The translations under genes were made by a program, and so were the position numbers. Shown here piece by piece: positions 12,495 through 24,673 of a stretch of DNA of 64,000 bases (position 1 is its first letter; every line of letters starts with the position of its first letter). This DNA comes from Brachionus manjavacas (Eukaryota > Rotifera > Eurotatoria > Ploima > Brachionidae), in the NCBI GenBank assembly GCA_019054805.1, contig JAHQIY010000001.1, positions 6,276,501 to 6,340,500 of the forward strand, in the 5' to 3' direction. The notes below the pieces were generated by a model, which had not been told where the DNA came from, made no database searches, and saw nothing but the letters and a program-made list of their open reading frames with translations.

Positions 12495-15025
12495 ATGCTA
12501 ATCAATTTAGTACTATTTCTGGCAATAATTCGTGAACCTATAAAAGGTAAGTTATTATTTTGTCACGTTTGTTACTTCCATGTCAATTTTAATTCATAGC
12601 ATCTGACACATAAGATCGGATTTTACAAATTTTTTGAAAAATTGTGAAAAATTTATTTTTAAATGTCATTATTAGGAAAATACACAATTTTTCAATACTA
12701 TCAGACTTGTAATTTACTTTTACCAAAATAAAATATTTATAACTTTATGAAGTAGTATAAATTTTTCTATTAATTTGTAGTTTATTATTTTCATTAGGAT
12801 TTAAATACCGATATTTGAAAACAGAAAAGCTCATCCCTTGGTGTTTAAATGCACTATTTTCACGTTTTTTGTTGGCTAAAACGTGACATGAAAATTTCTA
12901 TTAGTAATTAAAACTCAAATTTAATTCAAAATTTTACACCTTCTTGAATCCAATTTTATGACAATTATTGTTTTAATTCTGAAAAAAAAATTCAAAATGA
13001 AAAAAAAATTAAAATTAATCCATTCTTAATTGAAAAATCGGTAAAAAAAAATTTATTTCAAAAAAAATTTCTAACTTACAGCTTTTCATTAATTTTTATT
13101 CAATTTCAATTGGAATTTTCTTTTTTTTATTCACAACATATTTTCAGCAGTAGTTTATTTTTTTTTATTTAATAATTTTATAGAAAAATATCAAATCGGA
13201 ATAGAAATTTTCGTTGGCAAAAGAAAATTGGTAAATAGTTCATATTTTTTAAACTTTTTTTTTCTTATTTTATTTTGTAATCAAATACTTCTAACCTATA
13301 TGAGAAGAAAGACTAAGTTCTATTGTAACCTGCTAACATGTCAATTCTGGTCTAAAATACATTTAAATAAATAAAGATAAACTAAAAAACTTATAGAATA
13401 ATATGATACAAAACATATTTTATTAGGAGACAAAAAATATTGCAAAATTAAAGAGACTTTATTTTTTATCTTATTTATAATAATACGAAAACGTAAGAAA
13501 AAAATTTTCTATTTTAAATGATCAAGTGAAAATAAGATTGCTTATTTCAAAGAGAAAAAATTTTAAGTGAGTAAATTCATTTACAAATATATTTAAAAAA
13601 ATATTATTTTTTAATTTTTTTTAGTCTAATTAATCCAATTTTTTAAAACATGAAACTAAAATTGAAAATTAATTCAGAATACCCTAAGTATGTTTAATAA
13701 ATGTTTCTAATTGTACGGAAAATCTGCTCAAGAATTCTAATAATTTATTCTCCTGCCGAGAAAAGATTCTCGAAGTAAATGGTGCTATGAAATAAAATAG
13801 GACTTTAAAATTATTTTTATCTATAAATTAAATAATTAAAAATTTTTCAAGCTCTCGAACTTATTCACAACAAGGGCAATATATTAGATACCTTAGAAAT
13901 TTATTCAAGCAAGTTTCCACGAAGCTTTACACAAGCCCCGCATCGAGAATTTTTTTCGGCTCAAATTCTTCGCCCATCAATTTTAAAAATTTATCAACCA
14001 AACGTGACCTTAGATCAAGGAGATAAATTAAATCTTAATTGTCCATACACCTCTGGTAACATCAAGACTATAATATGGACCAAAGAATTTCGACCACCTA
14101 AAATAATTTCTCACAATCATGAACTTTATTCAAAAAATCTAAAATATTCATTAATAGAAAGTAACTACAGTCTTCAAGTGTGTCCAGTTGGACCACGTGA
14201 CTCTGGATGGTACTCGTGTTATGTTGTTAAAAAGACTCTCTACGAACAAAATGTAAAATATTTTGTATATGTTAAAGTTTTGGGTTTAGATGATGGTGAA
14301 AATGATGATTATGAATATAATGATGATTCCTTACCAGATAGATGCAAAAATATGCCTTCAACAAAACCTAATGTAATAGACACCTCTTTGAAAAGACAGA
14401 TAGGCACAAAAATAACAGCCAAAAAAACTGAAGAGAAAATTTTTGACTTGCCGATTAGTAAACAAAGTGGTACAGTGTCAGAAAGTCTTCATGTAACTCC
14501 TAGATACCTGATGGTGAATGAATCTAGCAGCTTTCAGCTTCAATGTGTCTATTCGGGACCAAATTATTTGAATGTCATGCTCAAATGGTTCAAGAATGAT
14601 AAGGAATTGGAAGAAAATAAGAGATTTGTGTTATTGGATTATATTACCAATCGATCTGTTTTGCGAATTGTTAAGTTTTCGTTTGCTGTCAGAAGTGATT
14701 CGGGTGAGTATAAGTGCGCTGCTTTTGCCAATTCAAAAGAGATTTTATTTCAAAAGACAGAAAAATCATTCAGCTTCATAAATGTAAATTGTAAGTCTGA
14801 AAAATTCTGCAAGATTTAACTTTTGGTAATTTTTTACTTTTAGCTTATCAAAAGCGAAGATTTGTTTTCGGAATAGATAATTTGGCAAGCTTCCTAAAAA
14901 ACAGTGCTTGTCGCGATTCAGAATTTTCGCATTTATTCTTTTTCGTTACTTTATTACATCTGATAAGAATAGCATTTTTTAAATTAAACAAATATGTTTT
15001 TATTAACCAAATTATAAGTAATTAA
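12495..15025 (+). CDS. Two-Ig-domain cell-surface protein (3 exons)
   Basis: Spliced model: exons 12495-12546, 13852-14790 and 14844-15025 (introns 1305 and 53 bp, both GT-AG, phases matching), giving 390 residues. Exon 1 encodes a short signal peptide (MLINLVLFLAIIREPIK). Ig domain 1 spans about 81-140 (Cys81, Trp93, DSGWYSC ending at Cys140). Ig domain 2 spans about 249-306 (Cys249, Trp263, DSGEYKC ending at Cys306). Between them is an acidic, flexible linker (DDGENDDYEYNDD). Exon 3 adds a hydrophobic stretch near 358-376 that could be a membrane anchor or a GPI signal. The DSGxYxC signatures are typical of V/I-set folds used in adhesion or receptor ectodomains. No cytoplasmic kinase or phosphatase is present. 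The link of exon 1 across the long intron rests on phase and signal-peptide logic alone. Confidence 0.72.
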
Positions 15026-17885
15026 CCAAAAGCAGTGAAATTAGATTTTTAGCGTTATTTCTTTTTATTTTTATTTACATAATAAATTAATTTGATATTT
15101 TTGATTTTTAAATTTTGGAATTTGATCAGTTACCCAGTCAACAAAATTTTACTTTTTAGAATAATGGAAGCTCTTTTGATAAATGGCAAGTAATTTACTA
15201 TGTCTACTTCCAAGGTAATTAAAAAATGAATTCTAAGCCCAACTCATCAGTCTTTTGTGGTAATTTATTTATTATTATCTTATTTAATTAAAAATTTGAT
15301 TTGGATCAAAGAATTGCCAGATCGGTATACAGCTTATTCTTTCTTTTCAGCCAAGTGGTAATTAGAACTAATGAATCGATAATTCAGATAATTTAGCGTA
15401 AAAAACTTCATCTATGAAATTCATTTAGAAGATTAAAGAAAATTTAATAAATTCTTATAAAAATTTAGTTAATTTTAGAAATTACCTTGGGAAATTTAAG
15501 TTTGGGACAGTTATTAAAAAAATCCAAGATTCAATTTTATAATAGACATAAGTTGTATTTTCAAATTCAGAGAACTCTTCAAAACCAATTACTCAATAGA
15601 ATCATATCGAAAAAGAGGAAATTAAGCATAGTGATCTTGAAGTCGTAGTTGGCATTTTTTCTTTGGTAGAAAGAAAAACAAATTTTAGATTAAATTTTGT
15701 TGCTAATTATAAATAACATTTTTTTAGTTGTTTCGTTTTTAAAATAATACATTAATTAATTGAAACATTTTTTTTCTTAATTGATCTATATTTCAATTTA
15801 AAAAAATCTTTTTTAATATAAAAATATATTAACCTAACAAGTACCCCCTATTTCTCAAACCGGTCATATCTCATATCATATCATATGTCATATCATACTT
15901 GTTCAGCTAGATTGTTTTTGTTTTTTTGGCGATATCGTTACAATGGAAAATCTGGGACCAGTCAGAACCAAGGAAGATACAGACCGCCGAGCAACACAAC
16001 CAAAAAAGAACTCTGAAATTCTCTGGGCGTTCAATACTGAATTTCACAAAGTCTGTATTCTGCACGTAAGTATTGCGGCTTTAATTTGACTCTTTTTCGA
16101 TTTAAAACTTGGAATATTCTTTGAAAAAAGTTTCTAATATTTTTTGCCCTATCTATTAAATTACCAATGCATATCCACTAGATTAATAGCTCACGATACA
16201 GATTCTAAAATGAACATGAAGTTGAAGATGATTTTGATGAGGATTTTAAGTTAAAGAAATTTTAATATTAAATTGGAGAATTTAGCCAACATTTTGAACT
16301 TTCTATAGAAGCTTTAATCAATAGAGTCAAAAAGATAATCTTGACAAAACGAGCAGCTATGGTTTAGTGTGGACTAAGGTAAAAATGGCGAAGAGTTGCG
16401 TCCACGAAAAATTCATTCCAAAGAAAAGCCCGGAACATAAAACTTTTTAAAGACCATAAATAAGTTGAACGAATTATTAATAAATTTGAACCGAATAAAT
16501 CTTTTAAAGAATAACTTGGTCCATTAGAATCAATCCTCACTTCAAGATTTCAAAATAAAAGCCATTATATTTTACAAAATGATATCAGTTGATATTTTTA
16601 CTAATATGCTCATTTTTTGAAGCATTTAAAAAATTTAAGTATTTGATCAATTTTTTTTTTGGTTTTATGTATTTTTGAATTTTTTTAATTAAGTTGATTT
16701 ACCTTCAAATTTAAAGTATCAAACAGAATAGAAAAAAATAGAAATTAAGTAGAATTTTTGGTCAATTTTCAATTTCAGTTTTTAAATTATATTTTTTTAA
16801 TTTATAAAATAATTAAAATATTAAGAGACTATTACATGATGAAGCAGATTTCTAGAAACTAGTAACTTTGCTTAATAAAAAAAATTGACTTATTCACTTG
16901 TTAGTTAATTAATCAATAACTCTTTAGAATATCAAAGAAATCGTGTAATGTGAAAACTTAGTAAAAAATTAGGGTTAAAAATTAAAAAAATGAAATATAC
17001 GTTCATTCAAACTAAAATTGGAATATTTTTTTTGCATTTCGAGGTGCAAATTCAAAAATATTAAATTTATTTTAACCTTTTTTCGATTTAAATTTTGGAA
17101 TGTTTTAATAAATGTATAACTAATTGTTTTTATCTTTAAATTTTTCAATTTTCTTTATGTGTAAATTAATTTTTATTAAAAACTTAATTAAATTGTAAAT
17201 AAAAATTAAAATACAGTGTTATTAAAAAAATTGATTAAATTAAAATAAAAGTTATTTTGTATTTGTGATCATCTTCTACTTTTTATTAAAATCGCTTCTA
17301 ACAAAATAATTTAAAAATGAGAAAGTTTTGTTTGTTTGAATGTTTTCAAAACTTATTCAAAATTTTCAGGTAAAATCATTAATTTTATATAAATACATCA
17401 ATCAAGCAAAAACTTTCTACTTAATGTTAATGCTAATATCTAAACTAGTCTAAGAGTGGATACAAATTTTTTAATGATATAGGTCAAGAGACTTTTAGAA
17501 CTTTATTGAAGTAATTTATTTCAAATACTTTTCAAAATATAGGTCTCATATTCGATTAATTGATAGAATGACAAAAATATCGGCTAATCTTATTTATAAT
17601 TCTATTTCAATATTTCAAGTCTATCTAGTAGATTTTAAAATTAAGCTATTAATTAAGATAAAATTACATGTCACTCAATCTCACTTTTGTCAATCAATCA
17701 TGTCCCGTAAGTTAAGTACTAGCATATATCAACAATATTTACTTTATGTGCTTGAAAAAGCCCAAATCCCATAGACAAATAATTTCATAATTTTGCCCGT
17801 TCTATCGGGTCAATTAATATCGATTTCAAAAATTAACTATAAAATAACTTGAACCACTTTATGTTGGTCGAATATTCTATTCAAA
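15026..17885. other. Intergenic with scattered decayed sequence
   Basis: Mostly AT-rich, no confident gene. Short overlapping ATATC/CATAT repeats lie near 15870-15895. One coding-looking exon (15943-16065) is listed separately. Acidic decayed frames follow it at about 16200-16450. Confidence 0.45.
15943..16065 (+). other. Possible first exon, GC-rich, unrecognised
   Basis: An ATG opens 41 codons (starting MENLGPVRTKEDTDRRATQ) that run without a stop straight into a good donor site (CAC|GTAAGT). The composition is far less AT-rich than its surroundings. A possible acceptor lies at about 16181, but the continuation soon reaches stops. It is either an isolated exon of a broken gene or a transposon-derived piece. 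No domain recognised. Confidence 0.25.
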
Positions 17886-19015
17886 ATGATCAAGATTGTT
17901 ATTTTTTTAGCCGCTGTAACTTTAGTCTTTGCCGCAAAAACTCCGGCCAAAACCAAAGATCCTTGCCTGGACTACCCATCTTGTAAGCTCATTTCGGATC
18001 AGATGTTCGCAAATTACTGTAGCAGAAGTACATTGAAGAATATGTGTCCTACTCATTGTGATCCGAAATGCAAAAGCTCTTTGCCTGAAATATCTGTAAA
18101 GGTACTTGATATCGATAGTTTGGAAGAAGAAGATTATGACGAGGAGGACTATGACCAAACTCCGGGTCTTAGTACATCTTCGACCACCACCAAAAAAAGA
18201 GCCAAGCATTCCCGCAAGAAGGGTTCAAGAAAAAAAAATAAGCATCTTAGCAAAACTACCATTACCACTCTCACTACACCTCTTCAAAGCACTACAACTG
18301 AAGAAATAATCGAGGAGGAGTCTGTGGAAATCGAAGAGACAAGTCCTGTGCCCCAACCGAAATCTTCAAAATTAGAGGCCACAACTACCAAAGAGACAAC
18401 CACAGTGCCCACCACTACAGTCAGAGTTCTACATACAGAAAAAGATGATTCAGCAACCATTAAAACTGTGGCCAATTTACCAAACGGTTATTTTAGTAAA
18501 TAGAAAATATGATTTTTATTTGTTTTAAATTCTTTTATTTTGATAAAAAAGAGACAATTTATGTGCCATTATATGAGGCTGGCTTTGTGCAAAGAGTGAT
18601 ACCAACATCGAACAAGCCCGAGTGCGATTTTAGTCGAGCTGTGGTATGTAAAAAAGACAAATGTAATCATGACGCAGTATGGTGCCCAGTTACAAACGAC
18701 GTGCCTAAAGAGCAACTGGAAATATTGCTTAACTATACTACGGACATTTATATGTTCGAAACACAGGGAAGAATTGACACCAACGAGACTGTGACCAACT
18801 TTTTGCTGCAATACTTGAATGATGCTGGAATTCTGGTCAGTCATTTGTATAGAACTGATACAACGAATTCAAGTATTATCAATAAGTTTATGTTTGAGCC
18901 AGCAATTAGAACAAACTACATTAGACTGACACCTATTGATTATGTTGAGTCCGTGGCACTTAGATTTGAGGTTTATTCAAAAGGAGTTTTGTATAAACCA
19001 GACAAAGATAAATGA
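17886..19015 (+). CDS. Secreted ShK / Ser-Thr-rich / F5-8C (discoidin-like) protein
   Basis: Two exons, 17886-18495 and 18552-19015, with a 56-bp GT-AG intron in phase 1, give 357 residues. Residues 1-17 are a clear signal peptide. Residues 27-62 hold six cysteines (27, 33, 45, 54, 58, 62) in ShK-domain spacing; this domain is common in metazoan secreted proteins and does not by itself mean a toxin. A strongly acidic patch (EEEDYDEEDYD) and a Lys-rich then Thr/Ser-rich mucin-like linker fill ~85-200. The C-terminal ~110 residues end in RTNYIRLTPIDYVESVALRF, which resembles the last strands of F5/8 type C domains (YIRL-P...ISLRVE). The intron's acceptor is purine-rich (GATAAAAAAG), but the phase fits. 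AATAAA lies near 19087. Likely a secreted matrix or glycan-binding protein. Confidence 0.72.
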
Positions 19016-19625
19016 GTTTTTATGGATTAATAGTTTTTTTTTTTAGTTTTTTTCCATCAAAAAAAATTTGTTATTATCATTAAATTAATAAAATTTATAA
19101 AATTTTAAAACGAAAAAAATATGATATTTTTCTCTAACTGATGAGTCAATGACATGAGGGGTCTTTAAGCTCTCAAAGTAGCCATTAACTAAAAATTACT
19201 TTTTTAAATAATAAAAATAAAAATAATTTGTTAGAATAATTATTATTTTCAGAAAGTCATTTAATAAACGATTAAAATTGTATTCACAAATTTATTAAAA
19301 ATTACGCAAATATTAACAAAAAAAAAACAATTTTAATTTTTTTACCCTTTGAAAATGTGGTATTCGATTGATTAAACGAATATATTGAGCTTGATGAAAA
19401 AAAATATCTGAATTCAGTCACTTTTTACATAAAGACATTTTGGTACGAATAAAACCAATATTTTTACTAAGGTTTTCGTCGGACCGTCGTTCTTCGCCTC
19501 ATGTAGCTAGGTTCTCAGTCAAGCTAAAATCGATTACTGACTTCATGGATGTGTCATCTATGAATCATCTCATTTTGTATGCATGAAATATGTTTTTGGG
19601 TTAAAACCAGAAAATTTTCATCCTT
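19012..19625. repeat. Dispersed repeat shared with 29189-29602
   Basis: From the stop codon of the preceding gene onward, the sequence aligns with 29189-29602: ATGAGTTTTTATGGATTAAT here against ATGAGTTATTATGGATTAAT there. Further matches are CTTTAAGCTCTCAAAGTA and CGGACCGTCGTTCTTCGCCT. The middle differs by indels. It is either a non-autonomous element inserted at the gene's 3' end or a copied 3' flank. Confidence 0.75.
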
Positions 19626-20569
19626 TTCTCCTCAGAACATTTATAAATAACTTAATCATGAAAAACTTAGTATTTTAATATTTGCTTCATTCTTGAATTA
19701 TCTCATTAATTATGATTGAATTATTTGGATTAAAGCAGACTTGATTTTAAGTCACAATTCTTAAATCACGTGTTTTGATGTTGAATTTCCTTTACTATTA
19801 GAACTGATCATGAGAAAATTCAGTTTTTCTAACAGAAATTAAACGCAACAAACTTTGTTAGTTGTCATTAATACTGTTTGTTAACATTTACAGGAAGGCT
19901 TCAAGAAAAACATATTGAAGAAGTGAAGTGCGTTCAAATTCTGTCATTTCAATTCAGAAAAATATGAATAACGTTTTTACTAATAGACAAAATTTAGTTC
20001 TGTAAAATGCTTGATTTTGATCAAATTTGTTTAAAGCAGAAAAATCTTCGAAAAGTTGTTTAAAATTTGTTTTAATAAAAACAAATTTTAAACAACTCGG
20101 TCAGCTGTAAAGTTTTTGAGTATCTCAAGAAAGACTACAAATCGTTCGATAGAGACAACACATCGTTTATAAAGCAATTCTCAACCGTTGAAAACTTGGT
20201 ACACATAAACTGTTCCAAAATCCAAAATTTTCCATCTTCTTGATAGAGAGTCATTTTGATTGTGAAAATAGTGGACTTGTAGATTCCGTGAAGTACTATT
20301 TTTATCTAATAGATTTAGGAATGCAAAGTAATCAAGTCTATTTTTATTTGTATAATGGCTTTAATATTTTATTAAAATGTTTGAAATGACCATTTAGTGC
20401 AGAATTTTTTATATAAATTTAATTTTTGAACAAACAACTTTTTTTATGTATTATCAATTTATCAATTTTTTCTATTTTTCTCGTAATTAATTAAAAAGAT
20501 AAATATAGTAATAATCTGAAATAAATGAAATAAAGCGTAAATATTGATAAAAAGTTTATTTGAGCAAAT
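19626..20569. other. Intergenic; MITE-like debris and a hairpin
   Basis: No gene. Around 19935-20030 the sequence resembles the end of the 8.5-kb foldback element (CATTTCAATTCA, TCTGTAAAATG). The perfect hairpin inside is listed separately. Confidence 0.4.
20054..20097. repeat. Perfect 20-bp hairpin
   Basis: The arms AGTTGTTTAAAATTTGTTTT (20054-20073) and its exact reverse complement (20078-20097) are separated by four bases. It probably belongs to a decayed foldback element. Confidence 0.8.
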
Positions 20570-20692
20570 TGTATTTGATCTATGACATCTGGAATTACAC
20601 AAGAGGTTCGATTTTCTACAACCGCATCGATCTGTAATACATTGAGATGTACAATTGCATCTTACCATTCCTTGACCACCACCAATTGACAT
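20570..20692 (-). pseudogene. CXC-type Cys-rich fragment
   Basis: The minus strand encodes RCNCTSQCITDRCGCRKSN followed by LLCNSRCH...C, a cysteine array like the CXC tails found on some integrase- or transposase-derived metazoan proteins. After it the frame turns into low-complexity, hydrophobic AT-rich sequence, so only this tail survives. No neighbouring integrase core was seen. Origin from a mobile element is inference. Confidence 0.4.
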
Positions 20693-21139
20693 TTCATTGA
20701 ATTATTTTGTCTAATTTTTTTGTATAATTTTTATTTAGAAATATTTATATCAAAATTTACTGAAAAGTTAATTTTTTTTTTAACTATAGCAAGTTTTTTT
20801 TTATTTTTACGGCTGCATCAGTAAATATCAAAACTTCCTTAGTAAAATTTGATAATAAGAAAAAATGAATTTTTTTCAAGATTAACTAATAGATCAGTTT
20901 ATTTTGATATTTACGCTTTATCAAAATTTACTATTACATATATAATTCCTTTTGAATTTAAGAATTCATTGAAGAGTATATCATTAATATAAAAATTGAC
21001 TAGATGCTTATCAAAAAAGTAATCAACATTTTGTATTGAAATGTTATTATTCAGTACAATGTCTAATTTATCTGTCATACTACAATCAGCTAAGAATATG
21101 GTTTTTCATTTTACAATGAAAATTAATTTTATTTATTTT

Positions 21140-22370
21140 TATTATTTGTTTTCTGTACCTACTTATTTTGATTTTGATTTTTCTAATAAATTAAAAAAAT
21201 CAAAATCAAAATAAAAAATAAAATTAAAGTTAATAAAATGAGATAAAAAAAAAACAAAATAAAGTAAATAAGCCAAAAAAAAATGAAAGTTTAGAAGCCA
21301 TATATTGTTACATGTGGCAAATGTTTACATAGTTGAAGCTTCAGGAAAAAAGAGGAAATAGTAAGGTATCAATTACAAAATGGAGTTGGGTATTCAATAT
21401 ATGTTGATTCGAAACTTGCTTTATATTCCTCCACCTGTCTGAAAACCAATGGAATAGAATGACTCATTCCTGTCCCAACATATCTCTAAATCAACTCAAA
21501 AAGCCTATTTGAGACTGTTAGTAATTTAAGTTTATTAAAAGCTTTATGACGCACTATGTTGGAGGGAGGATCATATTTTAACTTAAGGATAGATCTGACT
21601 GCTGTATTCTTAATTGCTTGTAGTTTGCTTGTTTTTTTGATATTATTTTCTGAAAATGAATTCAAGCAAGGAAAAGAATAGTCTAAAATTGACCCGACTA
21701 AAGATTTTTATAAATTTCTTAGTGTGTTTTGTTTAAGACCCCATTTTTATTTGACAATATCTTAATAATATTTAGCCTTTTATTGCAGTGTTCTTTAATT
21801 TCGTCTACTAATATGTTAAGATTTAATTTAGAATCAAATATTATATAAAGAAACTTGATTTCTTTTTGGCTCATTTTTCTGTTTCCATAAATTTTTAAGT
21901 TTAGATTATCACTCTCTTTTTCGTGCTTAGAGAAGACTACTGAACACGACTTTTCAACTGATATCTTCATTTTCCATTTAATAAGCCATTGTTCTAGTTC
22001 GTTGGTGTATTTATTTATCTTATTTTCTAGGTTCCCCTTTTTGTTATAAATGAAGAATGTAACTAGATCATCTGCGAAAAGCAGAGAGTATTCGTTATTT
22101 GTTTTGTTTCTTTTGGGGATGTCATTAATATATGAGATTAAAATGAATAAATAAAACATACTAAATAAAAGAGGACTAATTACTGAGCCTTGAGGAACAC
22201 CTGAAGTTATTTGATATTCGTCACTCAATGGGTCATTCAAATCTACCTTTAAAATAAATGAGTCGCCGTTACCCATAAAATGAGTAATTTAAAACATCGT
22301 TGTTAATTTTCAAACCTACGTATTTTCCTTCCAGAGTAGACATCACAATTAGGCCAAAAAGATTTTCGAA
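21140..22370 (-). mobile_element. 5'-truncated LINE (family A) with RT remnant
   Basis: The RT frame 22276..21719 shows TSGVPQGSVISPLLFS, then YSLLFADDLVTFFIYNKK (catalytic ADD), LEQWLIKWKMKIS and KRLNIIKILSNKNG. All of these match the complete copy at 36-39 kb (GDPQGSVISPLLFS, YSLLFADDLITFFIFKK, RLNIIKILSSKNW). An insertion lies between the GVPQG block and the ADD block. Below 21719 the C-terminal part decays through several stops. The 3' end near 21140 ends in the family's CAGAAAACAAATAA-type tail, but its terminal hairpin is replaced by a 17-bp inverted repeat (21166-21182 / 21195-21211). Confidence 0.8.
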
Positions 22371-23885
22371 CTTATCTTACTGAAAAATTAATCTTAATTC
22401 ACTAATTATAACGTCACTATAAAATTTTAATGAAAATTTTTCGATAGAAATAACGAATATTTGGCATTCATGAATTATCAGCTTATCCCAATCCGTGAAT
22501 CGACTAGGTAACAAAATAGTTATGTGACTTAACAATCAATTTTAAAAATTTTATGATTTTTATATTTAGTAAAAATAAGCTTAGGGGTTATGTTACGAGA
22601 GTGTGCTTGATTTCAGGAATTTCTCTTGAGCTGCAAAATTTTGACAAAACCATGATTTACATTCATTTTAATCTCCTTTTAAATTAGCTGTTCTTAATGA
22701 TTAGAATTTCAGTCCCGAAAATGACATGGATTTTTTTGAACATGTTTTTCTTTTCGCATTCCAAGCCATTGCCACACACCTGATTTGAAAAATAGGTTCG
22801 GCCGTGTCATTTTTAAAATACCCACTATGGCTATGAAATGTATATGACATGTCGGGAAATTATCCCAGTATCCTTTATCAAAAAGTCGACTCATAATACC
22901 ACTTTAAATAGCAAGCTGAAAATAAATTTTTACTAAACAATTACAATTTTTACTAAATAAATTTTGAAAAAAAATAAGGACTTATCTACAGTTTCTAATT
23001 TGTTTTTAGTTTCATAACATTTAAAGTTTTATTTTGTCAATTAATTTATAAATCAAAGGATGGCAACTAAGCAAAATAGGAACAAAAATTTCAACACATT
23101 TTACTGGAATTATTCGACTCGGATAAACTTTCGTGAATAATACAAAATTTAATACAAAATCTAATTTATAAGATCTTACAGACAAATTTTTAAATTTAAA
23201 CTTAATTTTTCCATTTCAAATTCAATATTTTTTACAAATAAAATCTCAAAGTCCTTTTTTAAGCTTGTCTAAACTTAATTTTATTTTCTACATTTAATTT
23301 TGAGCTATGCTATTTTAATACACATACGACATGTCTCTTGAGGCATGGACGCTAGCCTTTTGATTAAAATATAATTTTGCTACCTCGAGTCCAAAAACTG
23401 CAACATTAATTTTGACTTAAAACTGAGTTGATTTTTTAAAAATTTTAATGATTTTGATCAAAATTTGTTATTTAAAATAAGTCTGGAAGAAAATTTGCTT
23501 TCAAAGTGATTTAAAATGTTGAACATAAATCAAGAATGTATCAAGTTAAGAAAATCGTAATCTGGATTTTAATGCTTCTTATTTTGGGAGTAAATGATAA
23601 TTGAATTTTCTAAAAATTGAATAATGTCGAAATTCATTATTTGTTAAAAAATAAGAAAATATTTATTAGCCTGTGAAATATAAAAGTTTAATATGACCCA
23701 AAAATTTCAAAAGACTAGCCTTAAAAATTTTTTAAACCACACATATTGTTAAAAGTATTTCAAGTTTTAAAAATAAATTTAATCTTATCAACCTTTTTTT
23801 AAATTTGATAAAAAATGTTAGTTTCTCTTGGAAAACATTCAATGATTTGAATATTTTTTTTATTTTTAAATTATTCAATCTAAGA
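22371..23885. other. Intergenic, no gene seen
   Basis: AT-rich. A 61-codon minus-strand frame at 22709-22894 has no recognisable domain. The last ~300 bases resemble the upstream region of the paralog at 30.6 kb (for example CCACACATATTGTTAAAAG against CCATACACATTATTGAAAG) and may hold a shared promoter. Confidence 0.4.
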
Positions 23886-24673
23886 ATGAAAAAAATTTTA
23901 AAATTTTTCATCCCTCTAAGCTTTTTTTATTGCATTTGTGCCCAAAGTAAGTCTCAAAAAATTAACTTTTGATTGAAAAAAAATACTCGCTTAAAGATGA
24001 AACCGTTTTGAGTGTCAAGCCAGGAAGTCATTATTCATCACTTTTGGGTCTCGGTATATTGAATAGTAAACCAGAACTTGGAAAGAGAATCAAATTTTCT
24101 TCAAATTGTGCACAATATTTATTTCCTTCCGATAATGATAAAGGTAAATTGTGCAGCACTTCATGGAATAAACTAGTTGGAACTGTTCGCTGTGGAATTT
24201 TCAATTCAAATCACAAAGATTCTGATCGTTTCATTTGGAGAAGAGCTCAAAGTTGTCTTATTTTCAATTCCTCCTATGTAGTAGGTGAATTGGATGATTG
24301 TACTGAAAAAGATCAAATTGAAATCGCTGCATATACTTATGATAATGGCGATGTACCCTACGAGTCTCAAAATCAAGGTCGCTTGTTGAAGACATTTAAA
24401 ACTAAAGTTAAAATTGAGACTTGGTATATTTACAAGCTTTTAATCAATCAGCTTTTTACTGAATACCAATTAATGGACGACAACGGAAACTTGCTTGAGA
24501 GTCTTAGAATCGAGCATAGAGACTGTGGGTCATCTTATTATACAGGATTATTACAAAATTTATATTTTGGGTATGCTTTTTTTTGATTAAATTTATTTTG
24601 TAATTTTTTTCTTAATTTTAGAGGACAATGTCCTGCGCCACAAGAAGTTACTGTTGCATATAGACCTTTGTAG
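23886..24673 (+). CDS. Secreted protein of unknown function, paralog 1
   Basis: Three exons (23886-23946, 23997-24570, 24622-24673; introns 50 and 51 bp, phases 1 and 2 consistent) give 228 residues. Residues 1-20 are a signal peptide (MKKILKFFIPLSFFYCICAQ). The mature part has several cysteines (SNCAQYLF, KLCS, VRCGIFNS, QSCLIF, DDCTEKD, HRDCGSS, GQCPAPQEV), which suggests a disulfide-bonded extracellular fold. Alternating strands such as TWYIYKLLINQLFTEYQLMD resemble a beta-sandwich, but I recognise no named family. The start was chosen because both paralogs share this signal peptide and intron position. AATAAA follows near 24709. A diverged duplicate lies at 30592-31388. Confidence 0.85.

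Noticed and set aside
17922-18475. Open frames opposite the ShK/F5-8C gene
   Set aside because: Antisense shadows of the Thr/Lys-rich coding sequence.
22709-22894. 61-codon minus-strand ORF
   Set aside because: Slightly better composition than background, but no motif, no neighbouring exon and no relation to the LINE next to it.
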